A DNA stretch of 40,443 nucleotides, taken from positions 1 through 40,443 of the forward strand of contig NZ_WVUG01000046.1 in assembly GCF_017614965.1 (NCBI RefSeq), given 5' to 3'. A program made the position numbers and the translations under genes. The notes beneath the pieces were generated by a model. That model did no database searches. It was not told the origin of the DNA and saw nothing but the letters and a program-made list of their open reading frames with translations. Numbering within the stretch: position 1 is the first letter of the stretch; each line of letters starts with the position of its first letter. This document shows, in pieces, positions 7,985 to 16,303 of the stretch. This stretch comes from Streptomyces griseorubiginosus (GTDB lineage Bacteria; Actinomycetota; Actinomycetes; Streptomycetales; Streptomycetaceae).

Positions 7985-8817
7985 CGCCCTCTCCCTCTTC
8001 TCTCGGCCGTACGGAACTGGCCGCCCACTGGCGCGAGTTGGGGATCCGCCCCGGTGACACCCTGCTCGTGCACGCCTCCCTGCGGGCCCTCGGGCCGGTG
8101 CGCGGGGGAGCGCGGGCCGTCGCCGACTCCCTGCTGGACGTGCTGGGGGCGGACGGCACCCTCGTCGTATACACGCAGACCCCCGACAACACCGATCCGT
8201 CCCGCTGGCCCGTCACCCGCGGCTATGCCGTGCCGGCCAGTGAGTGGCCGCGGCTGCGTGCCTCCCTGCCCGCCTTCGATCCCGCCCGGACCCCGAGCTT
8301 CGGGGTCGGGGTCCTGCCCGAGGAGGTGCGCACCCGCCCCGGGGCGCTGCGCAGCGGCCATCCGCAGAGTTCGTTCGCCGCGCTCGGACCGGCCGCCGCG
8401 CGGATCACCGCCGGGCACGCGCTGGACTGCCACCTCGGCGAGGAGTCCCCGCTGGCCCGGCTGGAGGAGCTGGAGGCGCGGATCCTGCTGCTGGGGGTGG
8501 ACTACTCCGTCTGCACGGCCTTCCACCTGGCGGAGTACCGCGTGCCGGGCCAGGCCATGCGTGAGTACGGCTGCGCGGTGGCCGACGGTCCGGGAGGCCG
8601 CCGCTGGTACCAGTACCGGGACCTGGACTTCGACGCCTCGGTCTTCCCGGCCCTGGGCGACTCCTACGAGGCGCTTCCGGAGCGGCCGGTGACCCGGGTC
8701 CGCGTGGGCGGCGCCGACTGCCGACTGCTCGCCCTGGCCCCGGCGGTGGCGTACGCGGCGAAGTGGCTGACCGCCCGACAAGCGGGCACACCGGACGAGA
8801 CCTACCCGATGGAGTGA
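7981..8817 (+). CDS. AAC(3)-family N-acetyltransferase (antibiotic_NAT fold)
   Basis: A 278-residue protein of the aminoglycoside 3-N-acetyltransferase family, which transfers acetyl from acetyl-CoA to amino groups. Family marks: GDTLLVHASLRALG near the N-terminus, a 'GTLVVYTQTP' strand, HPQSSFAALGPAA, and SPLARLEELEARILLLGVDY followed by FHLAEY. In true resistance enzymes the last segment usually reads GVGHDxNTxLHLAE; here it is GVDYSVCTAFHLAE, so the His-Asp of that loop is not kept and the substrate may not be an aminoglycoside. Coupling by a 4-bp overlap to the preceding unrecognised gene suggests a dedicated metabolic or modification role rather than stand-alone resistance. Family assignment is firm, substrate unknown. 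Confidence 0.8.
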   Translation: MTPSPSSLGRTELAAHWRELGIRPGDTLLVHASLRALGPVRGGARAVADSLLDVLGADGTLVVYTQTPDNTDPSRWPVTRGYAVPASEWPRLRASLPAFDPARTPSFGVGVLPEEVRTRPGALRSGHPQSSFAALGPAAARITAGHALDCHLGEESPLARLEELEARILLLGVDYSVCTAFHLAEYRVPGQAMREYGCAVADGPGGRRWYQYRDLDFDASVFPALGDSYEALPERPVTRVRVGGADCRLLALAPAVAYAAKWLTARQAGTPDETYPME

Positions 8818-8828
8818 ACGCGGTCAGT

Positions 8829-8941
8829 GGACCATGGGGGGCCACCGGATCATGGCCACTGGGTCGGCGCGGGCAGCGGATCATGCCCGCTGGGGTCCAC
8901 GCGCTGACTGGATCACGCCCGCCCGGGTCCACGCTGTCAGC
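8829..8941. repeat. 31-32 bp tandem repeat with hairpins between convergent genes
   Basis: Three copies of a 31-32 bp unit beginning GGATCA(T/C)G start at 8847, 8878 and 8910, preceded by a part copy at 8829; the last runs into the stop codon of the L,D-transpeptidase-like gene. The region also folds: CAGTGG-CCATG at 8825-8836 pairs with CATGG-CCACTG at 8851-8861, GCGGGC at 8869-8874 with GCCCGC at 8885-8890, and CGCTGAC at 8902-8908 with GTCAGCG at 8936-8942. It lies between converging genes, so a bidirectional terminator function is plausible. Confidence 0.75.
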
Positions 8942-9497
8942 GGATGACGACCACCGGGACGCCGATCGTCGCGAACTGCCACATCGCGTCGCCGTCCGTG
9001 CGGGACTCGCGGATGCCGCCGGTGCGTACGTCCGTGTCGGCTCCCGATCTCGGCACTCCGACCGCCGCGCTGAAGCCGATGGCCACGCCGTCCACGGCGG
9101 TGAAGCGGACGACGTGCTCGATGGGGGTGCCGTCGGTGCCGGTGATCGAGTTGGAGCGGGAGGTGACCGGGTAGGTGCCGGGGAACGGGGCGAGGCTGCC
9201 CGGGGTCACCGTGAACGTACGGAGCACCCGATCGTGCGCGCCGACGAGCCACACCCGGCCGGCGTCCACCGAGTACACCACCCGTTCACCCGTACCGGTC
9301 CCGGCGGGCAGGGCGGCGGGGTTCGGGTCGACGCTGGGTGCCTGCGAGACGGACGCCGTCGCCGAGGCCGTGGCCTGCGGCTTGCTGAAGCTCGCCGGGA
9401 CGGTCGCGGAGGCCTGGTAGGCGAGGAAGGAGACCGCCGCCAGGGCCGCCGCGGTGAGCCCGAACACGAATCCGGAGCTGCCCTTTGCCACCGTCAC
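8937..9497 (-). CDS. L,D-transpeptidase-like protein lacking catalytic cysteine
   Basis: A 186-residue protein with an N-terminal membrane anchor or signal (hydrophobic ~9-32 after a short basic start), an Ala/Ser/Thr-rich stretch to ~65, and a C-terminal domain laid out like a YkuD domain: VVYSVDAGRVWLVGAHDRVLRTFTV, SNSITGTDGTPIEH, IGFSAA, then RTGGIRESRTDGDAMWQF and VGVPVVVI-like ending. In active enzymes the motif is HGxxx...SHGC(V/I)R(L/M); here the SHGC position reads RTGG, so the nucleophilic Cys and His are both gone. A cell-surface non-catalytic role is inferred. It is transcribed divergently from tsaB, 107 bp away. Confidence 0.7.
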   Translation of the reverse strand: MTVAKGSSGFVFGLTAAALAAVSFLAYQASATVPASFSKPQATASATASVSQAPSVDPNPAALPAGTGTGERVVYSVDAGRVWLVGAHDRVLRTFTVTPGSLAPFPGTYPVTSRSNSITGTDGTPIEHVVRFTAVDGVAIGFSAAVGVPRSGADTDVRTGGIRESRTDGDAMWQFATIGVPVVVIR

Positions 9498-9604
9498 CCA
9501 CCTGACCGATCGTCTCGCCCGCCGTACTTGCGGCGACCGTAGCAGCCACGGCCCGCTCCACCCGGGCGGCGATGCCGAGCCCCAAACCGCCGTACGCTGT
9601 TTGC

Positions 9605-10261
9605 GTGCTCTTGCTCGCTCTGGATACCGCCACTCCCGCCGTGACCGTCGCGCTGCACGACGGGACGGACGTCATCGCCTCGTCCAGTCAGGTCGACGCG
9701 CGCCGGCACGGGGAGCTGCTGCTGCCCTCCGTCGACCGGGTGCTCGCCGAGGCCGGGCTCCGGCTCGACGCCGTGACCGGTGTCGTCGTGGGGATCGGAC
9801 CCGGCCCGTACACCGGGCTGCGCGTCGGCCTCATGACCGCGGACACCTTCGGGCTCGCCCTCGGCGTGCCCGTGCACGGGGTGTGCACGCTGGACGGGCT
9901 GGCGTACGCGGCCGACATCGAGAGCGGCCCCTTCGTGGTGGCGACCGACGCCCGCCGCAAGGAGGTCTACTGGGCACGCTACGCGGACTCCCGCACCCGG
10001 CTGACCGACCCGGCCGTCGACCGGCCCGCCGACATCGCCGACCAGGTGGCCGGGCTGCCGGCCGTCGGCGCGGGCGCGCTGCTGTACCCGGACACCTTCC
10101 CCGACGCGCACGCCCCGGAGCACGTGTCGGCGGCGGCACTGGCCGCGCTGGCCGCCGAGCGGCTGGCCAAGGGGGAGGAGCTGCCGGCGCCCCGGCCGCT
10201 GTACCTGCGCCGGCCGGACGCCCAGGTGCCCAGGAACTACAAGGTGGTCACGCCCAAGTGA
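9605..10261 (+). CDS. tsaB: tRNA t6A biosynthesis protein TsaB
   Basis: A 218-residue ASKHA-fold protein starting at GTG 9605 (LLLALDTATPAVTVAL). It has the family motif GIGPGPYTGLRVGL and the DARRKEVYWARY segment. TsaB is the non-catalytic partner that dimerises with TsaD to transfer the threonylcarbamoyl group to A37 of ANN-decoding tRNAs in the cytosol. It lacks the metal-binding histidines found in TsaD. Its stop overlaps the start of rimI (GTGA), and tsaD follows, forming the standard actinobacterial operon. The first codons give the conserved start of the family; an extension upstream would have no homology. Confidence 0.93.
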   Translation: MLLLALDTATPAVTVALHDGTDVIASSSQVDARRHGELLLPSVDRVLAEAGLRLDAVTGVVVGIGPGPYTGLRVGLMTADTFGLALGVPVHGVCTLDGLAYAADIESGPFVVATDARRKEVYWARYADSRTRLTDPAVDRPADIADQVAGLPAVGAGALLYPDTFPDAHAPEHVSAAALAALAAERLAKGEELPAPRPLYLRRPDAQVPRNYKVVTPK

Positions 10262-10764
10262 CCCACGCCGTGACTCCTCGACTGCGCGAGATGCGCTGGT
10301 GGGACATCGATCCCGTGCTGGAGCTGGAGAAGGAGCTGTTCCCCGAGGACACCTGGTCCCGGGGCATGTTCTGGTCCGAGCTCGCCCACGCCCGCGGCCC
10401 CGCGGCGACGCGGCGCTACGTGGTCGCCGAGACCGACGACCGGATCGTCGGCTACGCGGGCCTCGCCGCCTCCGGGGACCTCGCCGACATCCAGACCATC
10501 GCCGTCGCCCGCGACCACTGGGGCACGGGCCTCGGCGGCCGCCTGCTCGCCGAGCTGCTCCGCGCCGCCACCGCCTTCGAGTGCGGTGAGGTGATGCTGG
10601 AGTGCCGGATCGACAACATCCGCGCCCAGAAGCTGTACGAGCGCTTCGGCTTCGAGGCCATCGGCTTCCGGCGCGGCTACTACCAGCCGGGCAACGTGGA
10701 CGCCCTGGTCATGCGGCTCACAGACCCATCTACCTCCGTACAAGGAACCGAGATCCATGGCTGA
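10258..10764 (+). CDS. rimI: GNAT acetyltransferase RimI (ribosomal protein S18 N-acetyltransferase family)
   Basis: A 168-residue GNAT protein beginning at GTG 10258, overlapping the tsaB stop by 4 bp. Fold marks: the opening [23 protein letters not shown], which is typical of RimI, the acetyl-CoA loop ([13 protein letters not shown]) and the C-terminal [24 protein letters not shown] with the conserved Asn and Tyr. RimI acetylates the N-terminal alanine of ribosomal protein S18 in enterobacteria; in actinobacteria the target range is less certain. It overlaps the tsaD start by 8 bp, so the three genes are translationally coupled. Confidence 0.92.
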   Translation: MTHAVTPRLREMRWWDIDPVLELEKELFPEDTWSRGMFWSELAHARGPAATRRYVVAETDDRIVGYAGLAASGDLADIQTIAVARDHWGTGLGGRLLAELLRAATAFECGEVMLECRIDNIRAQKLYERFGFEAIGFRRGYYQPGNVDALVMRLTDPSTSVQGTEIHG

Positions 10765-11842
10765 CGAACCCCTCGTCCTCGGTATCGAGACCTCCTGCGA
10801 CGAGACCGGCGTCGGCATCGTCCGCGGCACCACCCTGCTGGCCGACGCGGTCGCCTCCAGCGTCGACGAGCACGCCCGCTTCGGCGGTGTCGTCCCGGAG
10901 GTCGCCTCGCGCGCGCACCTCGAGGCGATGGTGCCGACGATCAACCGCGCGCTGAAGGACGCGGGGGTGAGCGCGAGCGACCTGGACGGCATCGCGGTCA
11001 CCGCAGGGCCCGGCCTCGCGGGCGCCCTGCTGGTCGGCGTCTCGGCGGCGAAGGCGTACGCCTACGCGCTCGGCAAGCCCCTCTACGGCGTCAACCACCT
11101 CGCCTCGCACATCTGCGTGGACCAGCTGGAGCACGGCGCGCTGCCCGAGCCGACCATGGCGCTGCTGGTGTCCGGCGGCCACAGCTCGCTGCTGCTGTCG
11201 AGCGACATCACCTCGGACGTACGGCCGCTGGGCGCGACCATCGACGACGCGGCGGGCGAGGCCTTCGACAAGATCGCCCGGGTGCTGGACCTCGGGTTCC
11301 CGGGCGGTCCGGTCATCGACCGGTACGCGCGCGAGGGCGACCCGGAGGCGATCGCGTTCCCGCGCGGCCTGACCGGGCCGCGCGACCCGGCGTACGACTT
11401 CTCCTTCTCCGGTCTGAAGACGGCGGTCGCCCGCTGGATCGAGGCGAAGCGGGCGGCGGGGGAGGAGGTGCCGGTGCGTGACGTGGCGGCCTCCTTCCAG
11501 GAGGCGGTCGTCGACGTGCTGACCCGCAAGGCGGTACGGGCCTGCAAGGACGAGGGTGTCGATCATCTGATGATCGGCGGTGGCGTGGCCGCGAACTCGC
11601 GGCTGCGGGCGCTGGCGCAGGAGCGGTGCGAGACGGCCGGGATCCGGCTGCGGGTGCCGCGGCCGAAGCTGTGCACGGACAACGGGGCGATGGTCGCCGC
11701 GCTGGGCGCCGAGATGGTCGCGCGGGGGCGGGCGGCCTCCGGCTGGGACCTCTCGGCGGACTCCTCCCTGCCGGTCACGGACCCGCATGTCCCGGGGCAC
11801 GACCACGTCCACGAGGTCAGCAAGGAGAACCTCTACTCGTGA
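10757..11842 (+). CDS. tsaD: tRNA N6-adenosine threonylcarbamoyltransferase TsaD
   Basis: A 361-residue catalytic subunit of the t6A machinery (also known as Gcp/YgjD/Kae1). It shows [15 protein letters not shown] at the start, the metal-binding pair H114/H118 in NHLASH, the [11 protein letters not shown] phosphate loop, and the C-terminal CTDNGAM with the third metal ligand. Transfers threonylcarbamoyl from TC-AMP (made by TsaC) to A37 of tRNA, using TsaB as partner. Starts at ATG 10757 with AAGGA 8 bases upstream. Length is normal for the family. The neighbouring groESL and rimI match the mycobacterial arrangement. Confidence 0.96.
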   Translation: MADEPLVLGIETSCDETGVGIVRGTTLLADAVASSVDEHARFGGVVPEVASRAHLEAMVPTINRALKDAGVSASDLDGIAVTAGPGLAGALLVGVSAAKAYAYALGKPLYGVNHLASHICVDQLEHGALPEPTMALLVSGGHSSLLLSSDITSDVRPLGATIDDAAGEAFDKIARVLDLGFPGGPVIDRYAREGDPEAIAFPRGLTGPRDPAYDFSFSGLKTAVARWIEAKRAAGEEVPVRDVAASFQEAVVDVLTRKAVRACKDEGVDHLMIGGGVAANSRLRALAQERCETAGIRLRVPRPKLCTDNGAMVAALGAEMVARGRAASGWDLSADSSLPVTDPHVPGHDHVHEVSKENLYS

Positions 11843-12096
11843 CCGTCGCCCTGATGTGGGAGGCGCGGGCGGCCGAGGGCCGCGGCGAGGAACTGCTGAC
11901 CTGGGCACGGGCGCAGCAGCTGCCGGCCCGGCCGGTACGCCGGGAGACCTTCCGGGCCCCGCAGGACCGCGTCCTCGTCATCACGTGGTGGGACGCGCCC
12001 TACGACGCCGACCTGCCCGAACTCCCCGAGCCGGACGGGGAGTTGGTCAGCCGGGCGGTGCATCGGTGGCGGTTCGAGTCGGTGCCGGAGCGGTGA
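11839..12096 (+). CDS. Small conserved protein downstream of tsaD
   Basis: An 85-residue protein starting at GTG 11839, overlapping the tsaD stop (GTGA). The order strand (VALMWEARA), helix ([13 protein letters not shown]), strand (VRRETFRA), strand ([10 protein letters not shown]), helix resembles the ferredoxin-like ABM domain fold, but I do not recognise a named family. No signal or membrane segment. Translational coupling to tsaD suggests co-expression; function unknown. Its last 50 bp overlap the end of the converging membrane-protein gene. Confidence 0.7.
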   Translation: MTVALMWEARAAEGRGEELLTWARAQQLPARPVRRETFRAPQDRVLVITWWDAPYDADLPELPEPDGELVSRAVHRWRFESVPER

Positions 12097-12568
12097 ACGG
12101 GGTGTAGGAGAGCCCCTGTGGCCCGTGCCGGTCGTGCTCCCGCCACAGCAGCCGGCCGTGCCCGCGCTCCCAGCGCGCGCCCACGGCGGCCTTGGCCAGC
12201 CAGTCCAGCGTCGGCAGCAGCGGCAGCAGGGGGATCAGCGGACCCCCGACGAGGGCGAAGACCGAGGCCGTCACGACGAACGCCACGAAGATCGGGAGCG
12301 GGAACCGGCCGCGCTGACGGCCCGGTTCCCGGCCGGTCAGCGGCACCGCCGCCTCGAAGCGCCGCACTTCGCCCACCCACCGGAGCCGCGACCCCCGCAG
12401 CAGCGTCACCAGCAGCAGATAACCGAGCGCGAGGACGGCGACCAGCCACACCCGGTCCGCCCGCACCGGTGGACTGCCGTGCACACCGACGGCCACCACC
12501 ACCCCGACGGCCGTGGCGGCCAGCAGCGCCAGCGCCGTCCACAACTCCTGGTGCACGTACCTGACCAT
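12047..12568 (-). CDS. Small integral membrane protein
   Basis: A 173-residue protein with hydrophobic segments at ~10-30, ~42-60 and a broken hydrophobic region at ~92-120 rich in Pro and Leu (GGPLIPLLPLLPTLDWL). A basic loop (LRGSRLRWVGEVRRFEAAVPLTGRE) lies between the second and third. The C-terminus is polar. No enzymatic motif seen; function unknown. Its 3' end overlaps the converging tsaD-linked gene by 50 bp, so the end of one of the two may be shorter in reality, although both reading frames have typical codon use. Confidence 0.65.
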   Translation of the reverse strand: MVRYVHQELWTALALLAATAVGVVVAVGVHGSPPVRADRVWLVAVLALGYLLLVTLLRGSRLRWVGEVRRFEAAVPLTGREPGRQRGRFPLPIFVAFVVTASVFALVGGPLIPLLPLLPTLDWLAKAAVGARWERGHGRLLWREHDRHGPQGLSYTPFTAPAPTRTATDAPPG

Positions 12569-12598
12569 CGCGTCCCCCCGTGTCCGCGGCGCGGGAGG

Positions 12599-14902
12599 TC
12601 ACCCCGCCCCCGCCACCTCCGTCTCGCACCGCAGCCGCCGGTCGGCGCCGAGCGTTCTCATCGGTCCCGTGAGGAGCAGGTGCGCCGTGTGCCGTGCGTC
12701 CGCGCTCGATGCCGCCAACCGTAGTTCCAGCGCGCCCGGTTCGACCACCCGGGCGCCGGAACGGTCGGTGAAGGCGGACAGGTCCGCGTGGAAGCGGAAG
12801 GTGACCCGGGCCGCCTCGCCCGGCTCCAGCTCCAGCCGCCGGTAACCGATCAGCCGTACGTCCGGGCGGGTCACGCTCGCCACCGGGTCGTGCAGGTACA
12901 GCTGGACGACCTCCGCGCCCGCCCGGTCGCCGCTGTTGCGGACGGTGACCGAGACGTCGTACGAGCCGTCCGTGCCGATCTCCGTCCCCGTGGAGTCCGA
13001 CTCCCACGTGAACGTCGTGTACGAACGCCCGTGGCCGAAGGGGTACAGCGGGGTCGGGTCGAGGTTGCTGACCTCGCCGGCCAGTCCGAGCGGGGGCTGG
13101 AGGTAGGTCCAGGGCTGGCCGCCGGGCACCCGGGGAACGCTCACCGGAAGGCGGCCCGAGGGGTTGACGCGGCCCGACAGCACGCCCGCCACCGCCGGGC
13201 CGCCCTCCTCCCCCGGGAAGAACGCCTGGACGACCGCGCCCAGGCGTCCGTGCCAGCGGCCCAGCGCGTACGGGCGGCCGGTCAGGAGGACGAGGACGAC
13301 GGGGACGCCCGTCGACACCAGGGCGTCCAGCAGGTCGCCCTGCACCCCGGGCAGTCGCAGGTCGGTCACGTCGCAGCCCTCGCCCGAGGTGCCCCGCCCG
13401 AACAGGCCCGCCCGGTCACCGAGGACCGCCACGCACACGTCCGCCTCGGCCGTCCGGGCCACCGCCTCCTCGAAGCCGCCCGTGTCGGGGTCGTCGACGC
13501 CGCAGCCCTCCGCGAACGTGACCTTGGCGTCGGGGAGTTCGGCGCGCAGCGCCTGGAGGACCGTGGGGATCTCGATGCCCATCGGCACCTCGGGGTGGTG
13601 CGTGAGGACGTGCGAGGGGAAGGAGTAGCAGCCCAGCATGGCGAGGGGGTCCGCGGCGCGCGGCCCGACCACCGCGATACGGGTGTCGGGGGCCAGCGGG
13701 AGGAGTCCGTCGGGGTTGTCGAGGAGGACCACCGACTCCTCGGCCAGCCGGCGGGCCAGTGCGCGGTTCGACGCCGAGTCGAGGTCGATGGGAGCCGTCG
13801 GCTCCGGGTTCCAGTCCGCGTCCAGCAGGCCCAGCTCGCACTTCTGCAGCAGCACCCGGCGGGCCGCCCGGTCGATCAGGGACTCGGGGACCTCGCCCGC
13901 CCGTACCGCCTCGACGAGCGGGGTGCCGTAGCACTTCAGGGTGGGCAGTTCGACGTCCAGGCCCGCCGCGAGCGCCGCGTGGGCCGCCTCCGCCTCGGAG
14001 CCCGCGACCCGGTGCTGGGTCTGCAGGAAGCCGACGCCGAAGTAGTCGGCGACCACCGTGCCCGTGAAGCCCCACCGCTCGCGCAGCAGCTCGGTCAGCA
14101 GACCCGGGTCCGCCGAGGCCGGGATGCCGTCCGTGTCGTTGTACGCGGCCATCACCGACCGCGCCCCGGCCTCCCGCAGCGCCATCTCGAAGGGCGGCAG
14201 CGTGATGTCCGCGAACTCCCGCACCCCCGCCCGCACGGGCGCGAGGTTGCGGGCGCCGGCCGAGGAGGCGTACCCGGCGAAGTGCTTGAGCGTGGAGACG
14301 ATCCCGGCCGACTCCAGGCCCCGCACATAGGCGGTGCCGATGGTGCCGACCAGGTACGGGTCCTCGCCGATGGTCTCCTCGACCCGGCCCCAGCGCGGAT
14401 CCCGTACGACGTCCAGGACCGGGGCGAGTCCCTGGTGGACGCCCACCGAGCGCAGGTCGCGGCCGATCGCGGCGGCCATCTCCTCGACGAGGGCGGGGTC
14501 GAAGCTCGCGCCCCAGGCGAGCGGTACCGGGTAGGCGGTGGCCCGCCAGGTGGTGAAGCCCGCCAGGCACTCCTCGTGCGCGAGGGCGGGGATGCCGAAG
14601 CGGCCCGCCTCCGCGATACGGCGCTGGGCGCGGGCCAGCGCCTGCGCGCCCAGCGCCGGGTCCACGGGGGCGGTGCCGAAGGGGCGGGTGAGCTGGCCGA
14701 GGCCGTGGGTGATCAGCTCGTCCCAGTCGTAGTCGGCGCTCATCTCGCGTTGCAGCGGGGCGACTCCGTCGCCGTCGGTGTCGGCGCCCACCCACACGCC
14801 GTAGAGCTGGGCGGTCTTCTCCTCCAGGGTCATCCGGGAGAGGAGGTCGTCGACGCGGGAGGCGGCGGGCAGGGCGGGGTCACGCCAAGGCGCGGTGGTC
14901 AT
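12599..14902 (-). CDS. Glycoside hydrolase family 3 (beta-glucosidase/beta-xylosidase type)
   Basis: A 767-residue GH3 enzyme. N-terminal TIM barrel: LLSRMTLEEKTAQL, the substrate-binding KHFAGY, and the nucleophile D286 in VVADYFGV. The alpha/beta sandwich domain follows (ESVVLLDNPDGLLPL ... VVGPRAADPLAMLG ... FFPGEEGG), then a C-terminal fibronectin III-like domain (VSVTVRNSGDRAGAEVVQLYL). No signal peptide, so it acts in the cytosol on imported oligosaccharides and releases terminal beta-linked sugars; whether glucose or xylose cannot be told. A good Shine-Dalgarno (CAGGAG) precedes ATG 14902. It is divergent from a LacI-family gene that probably controls it. Confidence 0.9.
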   Translation of the reverse strand: MTTAPWRDPALPAASRVDDLLSRMTLEEKTAQLYGVWVGADTDGDGVAPLQREMSADYDWDELITHGLGQLTRPFGTAPVDPALGAQALARAQRRIAEAGRFGIPALAHEECLAGFTTWRATAYPVPLAWGASFDPALVEEMAAAIGRDLRSVGVHQGLAPVLDVVRDPRWGRVEETIGEDPYLVGTIGTAYVRGLESAGIVSTLKHFAGYASSAGARNLAPVRAGVREFADITLPPFEMALREAGARSVMAAYNDTDGIPASADPGLLTELLRERWGFTGTVVADYFGVGFLQTQHRVAGSEAEAAHAALAAGLDVELPTLKCYGTPLVEAVRAGEVPESLIDRAARRVLLQKCELGLLDADWNPEPTAPIDLDSASNRALARRLAEESVVLLDNPDGLLPLAPDTRIAVVGPRAADPLAMLGCYSFPSHVLTHHPEVPMGIEIPTVLQALRAELPDAKVTFAEGCGVDDPDTGGFEEAVARTAEADVCVAVLGDRAGLFGRGTSGEGCDVTDLRLPGVQGDLLDALVSTGVPVVLVLLTGRPYALGRWHGRLGAVVQAFFPGEEGGPAVAGVLSGRVNPSGRLPVSVPRVPGGQPWTYLQPPLGLAGEVSNLDPTPLYPFGHGRSYTTFTWESDSTGTEIGTDGSYDVSVTVRNSGDRAGAEVVQLYLHDPVASVTRPDVRLIGYRRLELEPGEAARVTFRFHADLSAFTDRSGARVVEPGALELRLAASSADARHTAHLLLTGPMRTLGADRRLRCETEVAGAG

Positions 14903-14941
14903 GAAACTCCTGCTCTGGTCGAGTCGGGACGGGCCCTCTCA

Positions 14942-14978
14942 CGAATGTTTCGCTTTTTACCTCGAATGTTCCGGGAAC
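14942..14978. promoter_or_regulatory. Candidate LacI-family operators between GH3 and lacI-type genes
   Basis: The 130-bp divergent region is markedly less GC-rich than its flanks. It holds a direct repeat CGAATGTT at 14942-14949 and 14963-14970, exactly 21 bp (two helical turns) apart, and an odd perfect palindrome GTTCCGGGAAC at 14968-14978 overlapping the second copy. LacI-family repressors bind such small palindromes; the assignment to the neighbouring regulator is an inference. Confidence 0.45.
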
Positions 14979-15032
14979 CTAGGCCGGTCGCAAGGGTTCG
15001 TCAAGAGGGGGCGCAGGGATACGATCGCCGCC

Positions 15033-16100
15033 ATGACGCCTCCGGAGCCCGTTGAAACGCGGACGACAACCCCGACGACAGGCCGGTCCCAGCAGACCGC
15101 GACGCTCGCCGAGATCGCCCGCGAGGCCGGCGTGTCCGCGCCGACAGTTTCGAAGGTCCTCAACGGCCGCGCCGACGTGGCCCCCGCCACCCGCACCCGG
15201 GTGGAGGAGCTGCTGCGCGCACACGGCTACCGGCGCCGCAGGGCCGAGGCGAGCCGCTCCCCGCTCATCGACCTGGTCTTCCACGAGCTGGAGAGCGCCT
15301 GGGCGATGGAGGTCATCCGGGGCGTGGAGAACGTGGCCCGGGACACCGGGCTGAGCGTGGTGCTGAGCGAGAGCGCGGGGCGGCTGACACCGGGGCGGAC
15401 CTGGGCGGACCAGGTCGCCGCCCGCAGACCGCACGGGGTGATCCTGGTGCTCTCGGGCCTCGACGAGTCCCAGCGGGCCCTGCTGACCAGCCGTTCCATC
15501 CCGTTCGTGGTGATGGACCCGGCCGGGGATCCGGGCGTCGACGTGCCCTCCATCGGCGCGACCAACTGGCAGGGCGGTCTCGCCGCCACCCGGCACCTCG
15601 TCGAGCTCGGCCACACCCGCATCGGTGCCATCACGGGCCCCTCCCGCATGATGTGCAGCCGCGCGCGGGTCGACGGCTACCGGGCCGCCCTGGAGACGGC
15701 CGGGCTCCCCGTCGACCCCTCGCTCGTCGCGTCCGGCGACTTCCACCACGAGACCGGCTACCGCCAGGGCCTGGAGCTGCTGCGCCGCCCCGACCGCCCG
15801 ACCGCGGTCTTCGCCCTCAACGACCTCCAGGCGCTCGGCCTGTACGAGGCCGCTCGCGAACTCGGCCTGCGCATCCCGGAGGATCTGAGCGTGGTCGGCT
15901 TCGACGATCTGCCGGTCGCCCGCTGGGTGGGGCCGCCGCTGACGACCGTACGGCAGCCGCTGACGGAGATGGCCGAGGCGGCGGCCAAGCTGGTGCTGGA
16001 CCTGGGGCGGGAGGACCAGGCGCCGGTGGCCACCCGGGTCGAGCTGGCCACGAGCCTGGTGGTGCGCAGCAGCACGGCACCGCCGCCCAGTGGTGTCTGA
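15033..16100 (+). CDS. LacI-family transcriptional regulator
   Basis: A 355-residue repressor. The DNA-binding helix-turn-helix is at ~24-75 (TLAEIAREAGVSAPTVSKVLNG) with the hinge after it. The remainder is a periplasmic-binding-protein-like effector domain (PLIDLVFHELESAW ... GVILVLSGLD ... NDLQALGLYEAARELG ... SVVGFDDLPVA). Such proteins sense a sugar and release DNA. Start ATG 15033 was chosen because it is followed by a normal coding bias; a longer frame upstream (from 14895) would run through the promoter region. Divergent from the GH3 gene, so control of that gene and autoregulation are likely. Confidence 0.9.
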   Translation: MTPPEPVETRTTTPTTGRSQQTATLAEIAREAGVSAPTVSKVLNGRADVAPATRTRVEELLRAHGYRRRRAEASRSPLIDLVFHELESAWAMEVIRGVENVARDTGLSVVLSESAGRLTPGRTWADQVAARRPHGVILVLSGLDESQRALLTSRSIPFVVMDPAGDPGVDVPSIGATNWQGGLAATRHLVELGHTRIGAITGPSRMMCSRARVDGYRAALETAGLPVDPSLVASGDFHHETGYRQGLELLRRPDRPTAVFALNDLQALGLYEAARELGLRIPEDLSVVGFDDLPVARWVGPPLTTVRQPLTEMAEAAAKLVLDLGREDQAPVATRVELATSLVVRSSTAPPPSGV

Positions 16101-16303
16101 CAGGGCACTGGTGCGGGTTGGCCGGAAGTGGCGGTATTGACGGGCGGTGCGCTCATGCCCGCGCTCCACCGAAGCCAATCGGTTACCTGTCCGAAACTTT
16201 CGAAGCGCCCGGACCTCTGAGAAGCATGAGATTTTCCGTAGAAAACCGCTCCTCGGGGTCGCAGCTAACAACCTCCTAATAATTCGGACTTACGTTCCTG
16301 TCT

